Notes under the pieces: model-generated
Databases searched by the model: none
Told to the model about the DNA's origin: nothing
Seen by the model: only the letters and a program-made list of their open reading frames with translations
Translations under genes and position numbers: made by a program
NCBI GenBank assembly: GCA_021775475.1
Contig: JAJFHS010000050.1
Location: forward strand, 96,093 to 160,092
Origin: Hyphomicrobiales bacterium
Lineage (GTDB): Bacteria; Pseudomonadota; Alphaproteobacteria; Rhizobiales; JAJFHR01
DNA length: 64,000 nucleotides
Direction of reading: 5' to 3'
Shown here: positions 55,053 through 63,874 of the stretch, piece by piece
Numbering within the stretch: position 1 is the stretch's first letter
Layout: the number at the start of each line of letters is the position of its first letter

Positions 55053-56257
55053 GTCTGTGGCTCTCCCGGTGATGCCGCGATGATGCCATCGGCGATAAAC
55101 TGCTCAAGTTCAACATCACCAAGGCCGATCTTTTTCAACTCTTCCACCGAATGCTGCCCCAGCAGCGGTGCGCCATAGCGTTGGCTTGGCGGCGTGGCTG
55201 AAAAAAGGGCAGCACCGCGCGCCTGTCTCAAGTGGCCTGCTACTGGATGCTCGTTTTCCATGAGCACCTCGTTGGCGATAATTTGCGGGTGATCGATGAC
55301 CTCGCTACGGTGTAAGACCGGTGCACACGGTACATCTTCGACTTCCAGAAGTGCCAGCCATTCATCTGCGGTTTTGGTCAATAAAACCTCCTGCGTCAGC
55401 CTCAGGCGCTCGTCTATGTTTTTGTGGCGCAAACCAGAGGTTTTGAAACGTTCATCATCGAGCCATTCGGGCTTATCGAGTGCGCGGGTTAACCCCAGCC
55501 ATTCCTTGTTGGATTGAACGGCAACTGAAATAAACCCGTCTTTGGTTTCATAAATCAGATCGATGAAACTCTGGGCTTTTTCCTGGGCAATCTCCTGGCC
55601 GACAAAAGTTTGCCTCGACATGTCAGACGCCCATAAAAACGACACCACACTATCCAGCATGGAAAGCTGAACATGCTGGCCAGTGCCGGTGCGCTCGCGT
55701 GACAGCAGAGCTGCGGTAATCGCTTGTGCGGCGGTAAAGCCCGTGAGTTTGTCGGGGAGTATAGTACGCACCAGACGCGGACGCACATCATCGCTGCCTC
55801 CCTGAATGGAGCTAAGGCCTGATAGTGCCTGCACCAGCGGGTCATAGACAGGCTTGCTGGCGTAAGGTCCTTTATGGCCAAAGCCAGAGATCGAAACATA
55901 AATGATATCAGGAACCACAGCTCTGATGGCTTCTTCACCAACGCCCATGCGGTCAACAACGCCGGGGCGAAAATTCTGCACAAACACGTCCGCCTCTTTA
56001 ACCAACTCAAGCAGGAGTTTGACACCTGCGGCATCTTTCAGGTTTATCGCGATTGATTTTTTGTTGCGGTTGTTATTGAGAAACGACGCTGAAAAGCCAC
56101 CATTCCGGCTGGAAACTCCGCGGGTATAATCGCCACCATTGGGGTTTTCAATCTTGAGCACCTCGGCACCCTGGTCCGCCAGTATCATGGTGGCCAGCGG
56201 TCCTGATACCATCGACGTTAAATCAATGATCCTGTAGCCACTCAACGGTCCTGTCAT
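55049..56257 (-). CDS. CaiB/BaiF-type (family III) CoA-transferase
   Basis: 402 residues from the ATG at 56257 with AAGGAAG upstream; the longer frame includes repeat R6 and is rejected. N-terminal GYRIIDLTSMVSGPLATMILADQGAEVLKIE, RNKKSIAINLKDAAG, FRPGVVDRMGV and YVSISGFGHKGPYASKPVYDPLVQAL with the catalytic aspartate are family III marks. It moves CoA between carboxylic acids. Acids are unknown; the coupled GST and the transporters next door suggest a small catabolic cluster. Confidence 0.9.
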   Translation of the reverse strand: MTGPLSGYRIIDLTSMVSGPLATMILADQGAEVLKIENPNGGDYTRGVSSRNGGFSASFLNNNRNKKSIAINLKDAAGVKLLLELVKEADVFVQNFRPGVVDRMGVGEEAIRAVVPDIIYVSISGFGHKGPYASKPVYDPLVQALSGLSSIQGGSDDVRPRLVRTILPDKLTGFTAAQAITAALLSRERTGTGQHVQLSMLDSVVSFLWASDMSRQTFVGQEIAQEKAQSFIDLIYETKDGFISVAVQSNKEWLGLTRALDKPEWLDDERFKTSGLRHKNIDERLRLTQEVLLTKTADEWLALLEVEDVPCAPVLHRSEVIDHPQIIANEVLMENEHPVAGHLRQARGAALFSATPPSQRYGAPLLGQHSVEELKKIGLGDVELEQFIADGIIAASPGEPQT

Positions 56258-56311
56258 AGGTCTTCCTTTGAATTTCCAAGACAAATTGGGTTCATCTGAA
56301 CTCACTAAATT

Positions 56312-56341
56312 CGTCATCCCCGGGCTTGTCCCGGGATGACG
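56312..56341. repeat. Half-copy of the dispersed repeat (R6)
   Basis: A single head, CGTCATCCC(C)GGG with its inverse CCCGGGATGACG, 30 bases long. The middle and second head are absent. It lies between the CoA-transferase gene and the upstream MFS gene, both on the minus strand. Confidence 0.8.
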
Positions 56342-56379
56342 GTGGAAAGAGGTGTGACTCCAGTTAAATACAACATATC

Positions 56380-57588
56380 TCAACGCCTGCCATTGGCAAG
56401 ATTTACCGCTTCCGGCCGCTGGCGTAAATGCCACATGGCGTGAGCGCCAAAAAATGGCCCGATGGCCAGGAAAGCAAAAGCATAGGTCCAGCCAACCATA
56501 TCCACTAGATAAGGCACAAGGTGAATGGTGAAGAGGGTCAACATGAACCCCATGGCTGTTTGAACCGTTAACATGGTGCCGATGGTTGATGGCTCTGACA
56601 GTTCAGCCACACTGGCGGAAAATTGCGCTGAATCACCAATAATCGAAAACCCCCAGATCAGACACACAACGACCAACAGCACAGGATTGCCACCGAACAA
56701 AAAGCCAATGAGAATAGCGCAGGTGCCACTTGTGATCATGGCCGCCATGGTAAGGGCGGTGCGGCCTATGCGATCGGCGATGATGCCGCAGAAAAGTGCA
56801 CCAGCTGCCCCAATAGCAATGGTGGCAAAGGTGACATACCCTGCCATAAGTGCAGCATTGGCGGGAGTATCAAGGCTCAATACAAAGCTTGCATTGAGAA
56901 AAACCCCGATCCATGCCCACATGGCATAAAGCTCCCACATATGGCCGAGATAGCCTAAGTTGGCCAGGCGCAGGGCAGGTGAACGTATCGCTTCCAAAGC
57001 CAGGCGCGGGTTAAACGGTGGTGATTTAGCGTGGCCCGGGCCGACGCTGGCAAAGCGGATAATGAAGGCTGCAAATATAGCCGCCACGCTGCCGGTGCCA
57101 AGGGTAAGGCGCCAGTCGACACCGCCAAGCACATTGAACAGATGCGGGGCGGCTGAACCAAGGGTGAGGGCGCCCACCAGCAACCCCAGCAGCACCCCCA
57201 TGTTACCTCTGGCCCAGGTCGACGCCAGTTTCATACCCACAGGATAAATGCCCGCCATGCACATGCCGGTGATAAACCTCAAGACGATGACGGTGAACGA
57301 TGTCGGGTCAATCAGCAAAATGAGGCCGTTGACGGCTGACGCCACCAGCGCCGACCACATGAACAGCACCCGCGTATCAAACCGGTCGGCCAGCCCCCAA
57401 AAAGCGCTGATTAACGTGCCCGCAACAAAGCCAAGCTGCACCGCGCTGGTGAACAGGGAGGCCATGGTGGGGGATAGTGCATATTCCAGCCGCAGGGCAG
57501 GGATAATTGCCGTTGCTGAAAACCACAACGTCATGGCGGCTACCTGGCCACAGGCGATGATTGCGATTGATGTATTGCGTCCTGCCAA
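56380..57588 (-). CDS. Major facilitator superfamily transporter
   Basis: 402 residues with about 12 membrane helices and the MFS loop motif GLADRFDTRVLF between helices 2 and 3, repeated as GIIADRIGRTAL in the second half. The start is probably the TTG at 57588, with no clear ribosome site, so the true start is uncertain. Substrate unknown; it may carry a small organic acid used by the CoA-transferase. It follows the AbrB-type gene by 18 bases. Confidence 0.85.
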   Translation of the reverse strand: MAGRNTSIAIIACGQVAAMTLWFSATAIIPALRLEYALSPTMASLFTSAVQLGFVAGTLISAFWGLADRFDTRVLFMWSALVASAVNGLILLIDPTSFTVIVLRFITGMCMAGIYPVGMKLASTWARGNMGVLLGLLVGALTLGSAAPHLFNVLGGVDWRLTLGTGSVAAIFAAFIIRFASVGPGHAKSPPFNPRLALEAIRSPALRLANLGYLGHMWELYAMWAWIGVFLNASFVLSLDTPANAALMAGYVTFATIAIGAAGALFCGIIADRIGRTALTMAAMITSGTCAILIGFLFGGNPVLLVVVCLIWGFSIIGDSAQFSASVAELSEPSTIGTMLTVQTAMGFMLTLFTIHLVPYLVDMVGWTYAFAFLAIGPFFGAHAMWHLRQRPEAVNLANGRR

Positions 57589-57605
57589 AATATTCCAGTC
57601 AGAAA

Positions 57606-58667
57606 TTATTGCGAATGCAAAAAATGTTTGATTCGCATGTAGAAGAATGGGGCGAGTAGGGAAATGAACAATAACCTGACCACCTGAACGGTAGCAATAA
57701 AACCCACATCAAGGCCAAGGCCAAAAGCAATCAGGCTGTTTTCGGGCAAGCCCCCCGGTGCAAAAGACATCACCCCCACCATCATTGGTAAATCGACAAA
57801 GTTAAACAGCAAATAGGCCAGCAAAATTGACATGGTCAACATCACGGCCACATGCCCTGCCGCCAGCAGGATTGCCGATCTGACGATTGCCAGGTTCTCG
57901 TTGATAAAGCGTGCACCAATATAGGCGCCGAGAAGGATTTGGGCGGCGTTGATAAATTCCTGTGGTGGCTTGGCCGTGGTCCAACCGGCAAGATGGAGAA
58001 ATGCACTGGCAAACAGCGGCCCGATCACATGCCCGGCGGGAAGGTTCATTTTGCCGGCGACCACCACCCCGACAATACCTGCGACCACGAGCAAAGAGAA
58101 GTCATAAATCGGCATGCTAAACGTGCTGACGGAGACGTTCGATACGTCAACCCCATCTACATCCAGAAAGATGCGCGCCAGAAACGGCAAACTGATGACC
58201 ACGAAGGCGATGCGCAAGGCATGGGCTAGGGAAATCCGCTTGATATCGAGCCCGCTGTCATCAGCCAGCGTCGTCATGATCAACAATCCGCCCGGCAGCG
58301 CACAGAAAAAGGCCTGTTCGCGTGAAAACCCTGCCACTTTGCGGTAATAAAACATGCCGAACAGACCGGCGGCAATGACATAGAACGGCACAAAAATGGC
58401 GGTGCCGAAAATCGCACTGGTATTTTCAAAAAGCGCAGGCGTCACCGCACTGCCGATCAAAACCCCCAGCGTTGCCCGCATCGGGATATCAAAAAGCAGA
58501 CCCGGTCGCGCAATCGGCAATTTTAACATGGCCGCAGCCATGGCCGCTGCCATTGAGCCCAGCATATAGGGCAGGGGAATATACAAATACCCGGCAAGCA
58601 CACCGCCAAGACTGGCGATCAGCACGCACAAAAATATGCTTTTTAGTTCCTGGAGTGACGCGGGCAA
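57606..58667 (-). CDS. AbrB-type membrane protein (PF05145-like)
   Basis: 353 residues with about ten membrane helices and the two repeats of the AbrB duplication: YIPLPYMLGSMAAAM near residue 28 and MNLPAGHVIGPLFASAF near 207. Relatives are annotated as AbrB-family regulators or ammonia monooxygenase-linked proteins, but the topology suggests transport. A TTG start with AGGT upstream is assumed. It begins the minus-strand set that ends with the lipoprotein region. Confidence 0.82.
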   Translation of the reverse strand: MPASLQELKSIFLCVLIASLGGVLAGYLYIPLPYMLGSMAAAMAAAMLKLPIARPGLLFDIPMRATLGVLIGSAVTPALFENTSAIFGTAIFVPFYVIAAGLFGMFYYRKVAGFSREQAFFCALPGGLLIMTTLADDSGLDIKRISLAHALRIAFVVISLPFLARIFLDVDGVDVSNVSVSTFSMPIYDFSLLVVAGIVGVVVAGKMNLPAGHVIGPLFASAFLHLAGWTTAKPPQEFINAAQILLGAYIGARFINENLAIVRSAILLAAGHVAVMLTMSILLAYLLFNFVDLPMMVGVMSFAPGGLPENSLIAFGLGLDVGFIATVQVVRLLFISLLAPFFYMRIKHFLHSQ

Positions 58668-59004
58668 CTTTTATGAACCTCAAAAGGAAAAGAGAGGAAA
58701 GACTCAAGAGTCGGGGAGTTTCCATATTAAAGACAAAACCCAATCAGTTGCAATCAGGTGTCTTTGGTATTAAGCAACAGAGCCTGAAGCATGTTGCGTT
58801 TAATGAATTGGATTCCACCCCTACTCGTCATCCCCGGGCTTGTCCCGGGGATCCATACCGCCAGATTTTCGGGAACCATGATACTGTCTTGTGGTCGTGG
58901 GCATTGAGGAATGGATCCCCGGGACAAGCCCGGGGATGACGGATACTCTAACACAGAAATGATGTAACCGGGCATCATCGGTACTTTCAAAATAGGTAGC
59001 TTTC
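58668..59004. promoter_or_regulatory. Divergent control region containing repeat R7
   Basis: 337 bases between the AbrB-type gene and prfC. It holds repeat R7 and otherwise no gene. Promoters for both neighbours should lie here, but none stands out by eye. Confidence 0.4.
58826..58941 (-). repeat. Dispersed palindromic repeat R7
   Basis: 116 bases with heads CGTCATCCCCGGG on the left and its inverse ending GATGACG on the right, both with GGATCC boxes. Read on the minus strand the middle is TCCTCAATGC to GCGGTATGG, the same order as R3-R5. It is one of the least damaged copies. Confidence 0.9.
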
Positions 59005-60579
59005 ATGTCGTCCTACACCAAACACCGCCGCACCTTCGCCATCATCTCGCATCCCGATGCCGGCAAGACCACATTGACGGAAAAACTGCTGGTGGCCGGT
59101 GGGGCTATCCACATGGCCGGTGCGGTCAAGACCCGTGGCGACCAGCGCCGCGCCCGTTCCGACTGGATGAAGATCGAGCAGGATCGCGGTATTTCGGTCA
59201 CGTCTTCGGTGATGACGTTTGAATATCAGGGCCTGATCTGCAATCTGCTTGATACACCGGGCCATGAAGATTTCTCTGAAGATACCTATCGCACGCTGAC
59301 CGCGGTCGATTCTGCCATCATGGTAATTGATGCCGCCAAAGGCATTGAGCAACAAACGCGCAAACTGTTCGAAGTCTGCCGCCTGCGCGATATTCCCATC
59401 ATCACCTACATAAACAAACTCGACAGGGAAGGGCACGATCCTTTTGAATTGCTTGATGAAATACAAGAGGTGTTGCAACTTGATATCGCCCCCGTAGTGT
59501 GGCCGATTGGCATGGGTGTCGATTTCAAAGGGTGTTATGACCTGCAAAAAGACGAATTCCTTACATCGGAAAAATCCAACACCGCCTGGGACAAAACGGT
59601 TAAATGCGATGGCCCCGGCGGCAACACGCTCAAGCAGATGGGCTTTGGTGCAACGCTTGATTCAGCACTGGAAAATCTTGAACTGGCCAAGGAAGCCTAT
59701 TCGGATTTTGACGAAGAAGCCTATCAGGAAGGCTATCTCACCCCGGTAATTTTCGGCAGCGCTCTCAAAGACTACGGCGTCAAGGCGCTGATTGACCTCA
59801 TCGCCGCCCACGCCCCGGACCCGCGCCCAAGCCCGGCGGCAAGCCGTATCGTTCAGCCCGACGAGGATAAAGTCACGGGCTTTGTCTTTAAGGTGCAGGC
59901 CAATATGGACAAAAACCACCGTGACCGCGTCGCCTTCATGCGCCTGTGTTCGGGCCACTTCAAGCGTGGTATGAAAATCAAACAGGTGCGCACCGGCAAA
60001 GACATCATGATGCACAGCCCGATTATGTTTCTGGCGCAAGACCGTGAGATTGTCGGTGATGCAGCCCCGGGAGACGTCATCGGTATCCCCAACCACGGCA
60101 CCGTGCGCGTTGGCGACACGTTTAGCGAAGGAGAAGATTTACGCTTCACCGGCCTGCCGGTATTCGCCCCGGAAATCCTGCGCCGCGTGCGCTTAGGGGA
60201 CACCACCCGCATCAAACAAATGCGCGCAGCTTTAGAAGACCTCGCCGAAGAAGGCCTGATACAGGTATTCAAACCTTCGCTCGGTGCCAACTGGATTGTC
60301 GGCGTCGTCGGCATCCTGCAACTCGACGTCCTAAAAGACCGCGCCCGCAACGAATACCGCATCGACCTGCAATTTGAAGGCATCCCCTACGAGTTAGCCT
60401 GCTGGCTAAAATCAGACGACCCCAAAACCCTAGACACCTTCATGACCAACCAGCGCAACGCCATAGTAACCGACCGCGCCGGCGACCCGGTATTCCTGGC
60501 AAAAAGCGAGTGGGAATACAATTATCTCAGCGATAAAAACCCGGACATCAAGTTTTTGAAGGTGAAGGAGTTGGGGTAG
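59005..60579 (+). CDS. prfC: Peptide chain release factor 3
   Basis: 524 residues. A GTPase that removes RF1/RF2 from the ribosome after release. G1 is SHPDAGKTTLTEKL, G3 is DTPGHEDFSEDTYR, G4 is YINKLDREG; GVVGILQLDVL and RIDLQFEGIPYE mark the C-terminal domains. The length matches bacterial RF3. Pieces of its 3' third reappear in decayed form at 63017-63298. Confidence 0.95.
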   Translation: MSSYTKHRRTFAIISHPDAGKTTLTEKLLVAGGAIHMAGAVKTRGDQRRARSDWMKIEQDRGISVTSSVMTFEYQGLICNLLDTPGHEDFSEDTYRTLTAVDSAIMVIDAAKGIEQQTRKLFEVCRLRDIPIITYINKLDREGHDPFELLDEIQEVLQLDIAPVVWPIGMGVDFKGCYDLQKDEFLTSEKSNTAWDKTVKCDGPGGNTLKQMGFGATLDSALENLELAKEAYSDFDEEAYQEGYLTPVIFGSALKDYGVKALIDLIAAHAPDPRPSPAASRIVQPDEDKVTGFVFKVQANMDKNHRDRVAFMRLCSGHFKRGMKIKQVRTGKDIMMHSPIMFLAQDREIVGDAAPGDVIGIPNHGTVRVGDTFSEGEDLRFTGLPVFAPEILRRVRLGDTTRIKQMRAALEDLAEEGLIQVFKPSLGANWIVGVVGILQLDVLKDRARNEYRIDLQFEGIPYELACWLKSDDPKTLDTFMTNQRNAIVTDRAGDPVFLAKSEWEYNYLSDKNPDIKFLKVKELG

Positions 60580-60619
60580 GATTATAAAAACACATTATTT
60601 TACAGTGATTTAGGAGACT

Positions 60620-61162
60620 CTATTGCTTTCTTGCGATCATGGTGCAGGTCCAAAGTGGTCCCCGCTCGGTTCCAGATAATTTTCGTCCATTGGCAGATAG
60701 GGTTGCGGTGGTACGGGTTGTCCAAGTGCTGCCGCGAGAAAACGTCACTCTGTTTCCACTGATTTGGCCTTTGAAGATCGAATTTCTGGTTCCCTTGGTC
60801 GCGCCGGAGATCGTTAAAGTGTTGCCGACAAATGTAGTTGGCGATTTCTGAGACATATTCAGAATTATTACGAACTTACCGGTATTACATTTGCTGGTCA
60901 TGCGCCAACGGCCTGACAACGGCCGCCGCAGGCCGCGACGTTTTTTTTGTTTGGTTACAGTTTTTTTGTGTTTTTTCGAAGCGCCGCCACTGAGATCCCT
61001 CTTGCCGCTGCCCACGCGCCCACCTACACTGCCAGCCTGGGCCAACTGAACGGACTGTTCGTAAGTCTGATCTTTAGCCTGAGCCTGTGGAAAACCTATA
61101 GCCAAAATCACAGTGGCGATAATTATTGATAGATATACTTTTGTCATGCCAAGCTGTTTCAA
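60620..61162 (-). CDS. Small secreted protein with a basic linker
   Basis: 180 residues. The TTG at 61162 follows AGGGGGA by seven bases and is preferred to the ATG at 61147. A signal peptide (about 1-29, ending AQA) leads to a Gly/Lys/Arg-rich linker (about 49-87, with KKHKK and KQKKRRGLRR), then a beta-rich domain of about 95 residues with a cysteine pair (SKCNTG and WTCTMI). It starts ten bases after the caspase-like gene ends, so the two are co-transcribed. The basic linker could be a cleavage or anionic-polymer-binding site. Function unknown. Confidence 0.72.
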   Translation of the reverse strand: MKQLGMTKVYLSIIIATVILAIGFPQAQAKDQTYEQSVQLAQAGSVGGRVGSGKRDLSGGASKKHKKTVTKQKKRRGLRRPLSGRWRMTSKCNTGKFVIILNMSQKSPTTFVGNTLTISGATKGTRNSIFKGQISGNRVTFSRGSTWTTRTTATLSANGRKLSGTERGPLWTCTMIARKQ

Positions 61163-61172
61163 AACCGTCCCC

Positions 61173-62846
61173 CTAATTGGCTGCTACGAACTTTCCTGAA
61201 CCGCCAGCACATACCGCAGCAAGGATCTTGCAGTCTTTGGTTTTTGCCTTGCAACTCGACAGTGTTTGTTCCCGGGTCTGTTTAATGCTGGTTCGAGACG
61301 ATAGCGCCCAGCCATTTGCTCCATATGCAAAAGCGCCGCACAAGCCATTATAGAAAGTAAGCTCTTTTTCACACGAACCACCACAGGACTTCTGTGCCGC
61401 CACAATTGCTTCTGCTCTCGACACTTCGCCCCAGGCCATTCCCCAACTGCCTGATGAGGGTTGATAGACGATGGCACCCCAGGGATTTAACGTACCGGCT
61501 TGGCGAAGCCGGTTGACAAGGCCACGGGTCAAATTACCGTCTGCAGGTAAATTGACATCAGCCTGAAAAGCCCTGATGGCCTGCCTGGTATTCGAACCCA
61601 TCTTACCGTCTGGTCGGCCAGGTTCATAGTTGAGTTCATAGAGCTTTCGTTGCATGTCTTTGATCAGGCTTGGTAAGGTAACAGGCTCCTTATCACCAGG
61701 ATTTACCAACGACCTGACTGTAGAGGGTATAGATAAAGCAGTAATCCTGGCCGTTGCCTCTCCGACATATTTACCACGCGGATACTGACGTATATAATAA
61801 GCAAAATCACCGCGCTCATTTGAGTTGGCGATACCTTCCCACACGATTTCTTCCTGATCAGGTGCTTTTGCTTTGGTACCGGATTTCTTATTTTGCAGCT
61901 CCTCCAGTTTCAACTTGGCTATAAAGGCAAAAATACCGTTATTATAGCGATTGAGATATTCTTGGAACAGCGCCGGGTTATTACTTGTATTTATTGAATT
62001 CCAGAAAGATAACTCAATCGATTTTGGATTGATTTGCTGACCGGGTGGCGGCTGGGTTGCAACAATCGGATCGTCTGCCGGTGTTATCCTGGCAGGGTTG
62101 AAGTAGAATTCACCGCGTAGCGAGGATTCTTCCCATGGAGTTTGCTGATTATTGGTCTGGGCTTCAACCGAAATACGTACACGCTTGAACATTTGCTCGA
62201 CCGACAGGCCCGGCACCTGCATGGCTTCGACCAGAGCTGTGGTATAAGGTGAGTTTTCACCATTGCCGTCTGCTGCTACCTGACCGGGTGCGGCAGCAAA
62301 CGCTATCAACGACCCCGATGCCGCATTCACCCGCGTCAGCCCACGCGTGTTTGAGCGCATTTTCGCTTTATATGGGTTGTTGCGACAGGCGTCGAGAATT
62401 ACCATATTCAGAGAATTTCCCGCTGCCTCCATTTGAGCGAGTACAGCAGAAGCACTGATGGCTTCGATGTCGAGGTCTGCTTCATCTTCAACTTCGGCAC
62501 CTAATGGAATGAGATAATTCTCACCGCGGGCTTGAACGCCGTGGCCAGCATAGAAAAATAAACCGACAGCATCTTTGCCGCCTTTTCGCAAAGCTTTGCC
62601 GAAATTCCGCACGGCGCGGCTAATCGATATTCTGTCGGCGTCAACTGCAGAAATCACCTCGAAGCCCAGTTTGTTCAAGGTGAGAGCCATTAGTTGAGAA
62701 TCTTTTTCCGGGTTGGGCAGGCTTTGAATTTTCGTATAATTGGAATTACCGATTATCAGAGCAATACGCTTTTGCGCCAATGAGGGTGCTGCACTCCAGA
62801 CAAGTGCAACTAAACTTATAATGAAAATCCGGTCAATTCTGTACAT
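61173..62846 (-). CDS. Secreted caspase-like (C14) protease with peptidoglycan-binding and DUF4189-like domains
   Basis: 557 residues. A signal peptide (about 1-24) precedes a caspase/metacaspase p20-type domain: RIALIIGNSNY, catalytic His102 in FFYAGHGVQ and Cys154 in LDACRNNPY. Middle residues are a linker; about 395-450 match a peptidoglycan-binding fold (MQRKLYELNYEPGRPDG, SNTRQAIRAFQ), and about 455-557 match DUF4189 with cysteine pairs. Both catalytic residues are intact, so it is probably an active periplasmic protease, perhaps bound to the cell wall. Prokaryotic relatives often cut after Arg or Lys. Confidence 0.88.
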   Translation of the reverse strand: MYRIDRIFIISLVALVWSAAPSLAQKRIALIIGNSNYTKIQSLPNPEKDSQLMALTLNKLGFEVISAVDADRISISRAVRNFGKALRKGGKDAVGLFFYAGHGVQARGENYLIPLGAEVEDEADLDIEAISASAVLAQMEAAGNSLNMVILDACRNNPYKAKMRSNTRGLTRVNAASGSLIAFAAAPGQVAADGNGENSPYTTALVEAMQVPGLSVEQMFKRVRISVEAQTNNQQTPWEESSLRGEFYFNPARITPADDPIVATQPPPGQQINPKSIELSFWNSINTSNNPALFQEYLNRYNNGIFAFIAKLKLEELQNKKSGTKAKAPDQEEIVWEGIANSNERGDFAYYIRQYPRGKYVGEATARITALSIPSTVRSLVNPGDKEPVTLPSLIKDMQRKLYELNYEPGRPDGKMGSNTRQAIRAFQADVNLPADGNLTRGLVNRLRQAGTLNPWGAIVYQPSSGSWGMAWGEVSRAEAIVAAQKSCGGSCEKELTFYNGLCGAFAYGANGWALSSRTSIKQTREQTLSSCKAKTKDCKILAAVCAGGSGKFVAAN

Positions 62847-63104
62847 TCGATAGCCTGTCTAGCTGGAATGTTAATCAGATACCCTCAAACCCAGGAATAT
62901 TCCGATCAACTTTAAGAATGACATGCTTTGTTCCATTTTCCAAGTCTGCGGTTTATTTGGTTAAAATTAGGCTGTCGGGCATCTCAAACATACAACCCCT
63001 AAGTCAAGCATCGCTGTCCTGCGCCGCGTGCGCCTAGGCGATACCACTTGGATTGTCGGCGTTGTCGGCATCCTGCAACTCGACGTTCTCAAAGACCGTC
63101 CTTG

Positions 63105-63131
63105 CCGGAAGGGGTTTGTTACCCCTTTCGG
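63105..63131. repeat. GGGGT hairpin
   Basis: CCGGAAGGGGT and ACCCCTTTCGG form an eleven-pair stem with one wobble around a five-base loop, inserted in the prfC remnant. Its core resembles the palindrome at 63221-63245. Confidence 0.65.
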
Positions 63132-63220
63132 AACATTCATGCCTATGTTGCTGCACTTTTAAAATTTCAGAACCATCTGAAAAACGCGCGCCATCAAATT
63201 TGCGAAGTATGAGAACATTT

Positions 63221-63245
63221 TGGAAGGGGTTTCAAACCCCTTCCA
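63221..63245. repeat. Perfect 25-base palindrome
   Basis: TGGAAGGGGTTT and AAACCCCTTCCA are exact inverse copies with a single C between them. It lies in the prfC remnant, 116 bases from a similar hairpin, and could be the trace of an inserted small element. Confidence 0.75.
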
Positions 63246-63304
63246 GCTGTTGGTTTTTCCGACAAAAACTCCATTATCCGGTTTTTGAAGGTGAATGAAC
63301 CGGG

Positions 63305-63814
63305 CTAGCCGGTTACATTAATCGTTGTCCACATGCCAAGGGCGTAATGGCCTGGGATGTTGCAGTAGAGAATATATTTGCCGGGTTTCATCTCAACTCT
63401 GAGAGCGCCTTTTTGTCCGGGGTCGAGTTCGGAGACTTCGCCAAGATTGCCGGCCAGCTCTTCCTTGACCCTTTCGGTTTCCGTATCATAAGGCAGGGGC
63501 TTGCCGTCGGCGGGCACCGGGGCGAGAACCATTTCATGGATGATGTCTTTTGAATCATTGGTAGCCTCAAAGGTCACGTTGCCGGCAGGGATTTTTTTAA
63601 CGTCAGTGGTAATGCCCATCATCGCCATTTTCATGCCACCGGCCATCATCCCCATGCCCATCATTTTACCTTTTCCGAGCATGTCCATCGAATTGGGACC
63701 TTTATCCCAAAGCGAAACATTGACGACATTAGCGGCGGCAAAGGAGGGTGTTGAAGCACTGGTTGCAACCATACCCGACAATAGAACCAACAGGTTTCTT
63801 CGGGTAATTTTCAT
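63305..63814 (-). CDS. Exported cupredoxin-like protein
   Basis: 169 residues. A twin-arginine-type signal (TRRNLLVLLSG) ends near residue 27. The plastocyanin-like domain has type 1 copper ligands His93 (IIHEM), Cys151 and His156 (YCNIPGHYALG) and Met161. Before it is a Met/Gly-rich stretch (about 50-66, MMGMGMMAGGMKMAMM) that may also bind copper. It is probably a periplasmic electron or copper carrier. GGAGAT precedes the ATG. Confidence 0.9.
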   Translation of the reverse strand: MKITRRNLLVLLSGMVATSASTPSFAAANVVNVSLWDKGPNSMDMLGKGKMMGMGMMAGGMKMAMMGITTDVKKIPAGNVTFEATNDSKDIIHEMVLAPVPADGKPLPYDTETERVKEELAGNLGEVSELDPGQKGALRVEMKPGKYILYCNIPGHYALGMWTTINVTG

Positions 63815-63874
63815 CTCAAATCTCCTTCCAAGAGTGTTTTCCTCCCCCTGTCAGGATAAATAGTCGAACGTGAA

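Larger units (their letters stand above)
63017..63298 (+). pseudogene. Decayed fragment of prfC
   Basis: CTGCGCCGCGTGCGC at 63017 matches prfC at 60178, then after a deletion the sequence from 63049 (GGATTGTCGGCGT...) matches prfC from about 60293, and TTTTTGAAGGTGAA near 63281 matches the prfC end near 60552. In protein terms LRRVRLGDTT is joined to WIVGVVGILQLDVLKDR. No open frame spans it. It is a partial, internally deleted duplicate about 2.8 kb from the intact gene. Confidence 0.8.
62847..63304. other. Gene-free stretch holding a prfC remnant and hairpins
   Basis: 458 bases between the caspase-like gene and the cupredoxin gene. From 62847 to about 63016 nothing was recognised beyond AT-rich sequence that may carry the caspase-like gene's promoter. 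The rest contains the prfC remnant and two stable palindromes. Confidence 0.6.

Noticed and set aside
56258..56434. Longer CoA-transferase start at 56434
   Set aside because: The extension is read through repeat R6, and the family start with a good ribosome site is at 56257.
58734..58990. Open frames on both strands at 58472-59006
   Set aside because: They are made by the palindromic repeat R7; similar repeat-made peptides (DPRDKPGDDE type) arise at R2 and R3.
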